A DNA stretch of 5,951 bases from contig JAKFXO010000050.1 in assembly GCA_021731345.1 (NCBI GenBank), positions 1 to 5,951 of the forward strand, given 5' to 3'. Under the pieces are notes generated by a model, which saw nothing but the letters and a program-made list of their open reading frames with translations, had not been told where the DNA came from and made no database searches. Below are positions 4,892 through 5,951 of the stretch, in pieces (positions within the stretch are counted from its first letter, which is position 1; each line of letters opens with the position of its first letter). Source of the DNA: Candidatus Peribacterales bacterium (GTDB taxonomy: Bacteria; Patescibacteriota; Gracilibacteria; Peribacterales; Peribacteraceae). Both the position numbers and the translations under genes were made by a program.

Positions 4892-5897
4892 AGGCAATCG
4901 TGAGTTTACGGTAGAGGATCGCGACTCCGGCAAGTGCTGGGATCAGGAGCATGAGTGCGCCCTCTGGACCTGTCTTCGTGACGCTTGTCGGTTTGTGTTT
5001 CACAATTTGCTGAAGCGGAGCGCCGCTATGCAGGTTCTGTGCTTCCTTGGCTGCGGCAACGATAGCTTCGATCTTCGTCTGCTCCTGAAGTCCGCTTGTG
5101 ACGGTGTATGGGTTCACCGGAATCTGGGTCGTGAATGATTCCTGTGACTGTTCGGATGATCCTTCGTTGTTTGAAAGACTGATGGTTGCCGTTTCACCCG
5201 AGTGCTCTGTTTTCTGAATCGTGATAGTCGGTGCAGATGATGCAGTGTCAGTAGGAGTTGAAGAGATCGTCACTGGCTCGCCACTACCGAAAGGCAATGG
5301 GATTTCAAGGGGTGCAGGCTCTGAGGAAGCAGCCGCAGCTACCTGCCGCGCTTCTACGGTAATCGTGAGAGTCTTGTCGTCTGGAAGTGTTTCTGAGAAA
5401 TACGTAAATGTACCGTTTGCGTCTTCCGGAACCGTGAACTCAAAAGACGTATCAAACAGCACCTGTACCGGGAAAAGCTCGCGTCCATCTTTGGATTTAA
5501 TAACCTGCGGATCAGGATTTTTATTTGACAGTGTCAGCGTGTCACCAGGATGCAGTGTGATGGTATCTGGTGAGAACACGCCATCGGTTGTTATCTCAAC
5601 AGTGATGCCTGCTGTCTCGGTTCCTCCTGTGAGATCTCCGAAGATATTACCCAAACCAAACTGAAATCCGATGGCACCAAGAACGAGCACAACGCCAAGG
5701 AACGCCGACATGCGCATGGAAGCTGGGTTCAGAGCGACACCTTGATGATGGAGCACGATATGATCAGCATTTCCGTGTGCGATGTCAGTAGCAGGACCAG
5801 CCTGTTTTTCAGCTGCTGGAGCTGAAGATTGCCGCACAGGGACGACGACTTCGTCATCCGTTGCGTTCCAGCCAGCGATGGAATCGTCAGCGAACAT
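4890..5897 (-). CDS. Membrane protein with ligand-less cupredoxin-like domain and TGPE-type C-terminal anchor, 335 aa
   Basis: Residues 1-62 are hydrophilic and probably cytoplasmic, followed by a membrane helix at about 64-86. Residues 98-182 look like a cupredoxin beta-sandwich: FSPDTITLHPGDTLTLSNKNPDP, then FEFTVPEDANGTFTYFSETLP, and a final TLTITVE strand. Set against typical cupredoxins, the copper ligands are missing: the first His is Q131, the Cys is S168 and the second His is L171. Copper binding is therefore unlikely. A Ser/Thr/Pro-rich linker (about 184-270) follows. The C-terminus has T-K-T-G-P-E (307-312), a hydrophobic helix (313-328) and Y-R-K (329-331), the layout of a sorting or anchoring signal. 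ATG 5897 directly follows a TAA that closes the frame upstream, so the start is firm. No Shine-Dalgarno sequence precedes it. Likely a cell-envelope structural or binding protein; the exact role is unknown. Confidence 0.78.
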   Translation of the reverse strand: MFADDSIAGWNATDDEVVVPVRQSSAPAAEKQAGPATDIAHGNADHIVLHHQGVALNPASMRMSAFLGVVLVLGAIGFQFGLGNIFGDLTGGTETAGITVEITTDGVFSPDTITLHPGDTLTLSNKNPDPQVIKSKDGRELFPVQVLFDTSFEFTVPEDANGTFTYFSETLPDDKTLTITVEARQVAAAASSEPAPLEIPLPFGSGEPVTISSTPTDTASSAPTITIQKTEHSGETATISLSNNEGSSEQSQESFTTQIPVNPYTVTSGLQEQTKIEAIVAAAKEAQNLHSGAPLQQIVKHKPTSVTKTGPEGALMLLIPALAGVAILYRKLTIA

Positions 5898-5951
5898 TTA
5901 GGAAGGAAGGACTAGTTGGCGGCGGAACGCGAAAGCGGTGCCAATGAGAGC
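5898..5951 (-). CDS. C-terminal end of an upstream gene, cut by window edge
   Basis: The - strand is open from the window edge to a TAA at 5900-5898 that touches the ATG of the cupredoxin-like gene with no gap. The 17 visible residues are ALIGTAFAFRRQLVLPS. They read like the end of a membrane helix with a basic RR tail, similar in layout to the C-terminus of the next protein. One other frame is also open over these few bases, so the assignment rests on the stop-start junction and the hydrophobic-basic pattern. If right, the two genes are a translationally coupled operon. Confidence 0.5.
   Translation of the reverse strand, partial: ALIGTAFAFRRQLVLPS

Noticed and set aside
5221..5664. A 147-codon + strand open frame antisense to the cupredoxin-like gene
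   Set aside because: Its translation is low-complexity Ser/Val/Gly with no domain. The opposite strand gives a coherent protein with a membrane helix, a beta-domain and an anchor.

Overview
The window looks like chromosomal DNA of a small-genome bacterium of roughly balanced GC. The gene style points to the Candidate Phyla Radiation (Patescibacteria), possibly a Peribacteria- or Peregrinibacteria-like lineage. This is an inference from FtsX/MacB-type permeases, a secreted serine-rich helical protein and a TGPE-type C-terminal anchor; no marker gene settles it. All eight stop codons visible are TAA, and no reading frame needs UGA to be read as an amino acid. Only one of the six complete coding regions has a clear Shine-Dalgarno sequence.

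Left part (1-2120): two tandem paralogous ABC-transporter permeases of the MacB/FtsX family on the + strand. The first is cut by the window edge and the second is complete. They are separated by 4 bases and are surely one operon, with the ATPase presumably upstream. A convergent VOC (glyoxalase/bleomycin-resistance fold) gene on the - strand ends 3 bases from the second permease.

Middle (2553-3401): a 315-base gap rich in inverted repeats. It holds a perfect 14-bp hairpin that would bury the ribosome-binding site of the VOC gene, a GC-rich bulged hairpin, and an intrinsic terminator that ends the tRNA-Tyr(GUA) transcript. The tRNA has an encoded CCA end and a good sigma70-type promoter. Divergent from it is a 54-codon gene that I read as a minimal bacterial histone: an alpha1-alpha2 core with the C-terminal R-x-T-V-x-x-x-D signature, six cysteines, extreme codon bias and its own terminator. 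This is the most interesting item in the window.

Right part (3402-5951): three genes for exported proteins. On the + strand are a CAP/SCP-domain secreted protein and a serine-rich, alanine-rich helical secreted protein, which may be cotranscribed. Convergent to them on the - strand is a membrane-anchored protein with a cupredoxin-like domain that has lost its copper ligands and a TGPE-hydrophobic-YRK tail. The two convergent units share a bidirectional terminator. At the right edge, the last codons of another - strand gene abut the start of the cupredoxin-like gene (TAA directly followed by ATG), so these two are an operon. Together this part looks like cell-surface functions.
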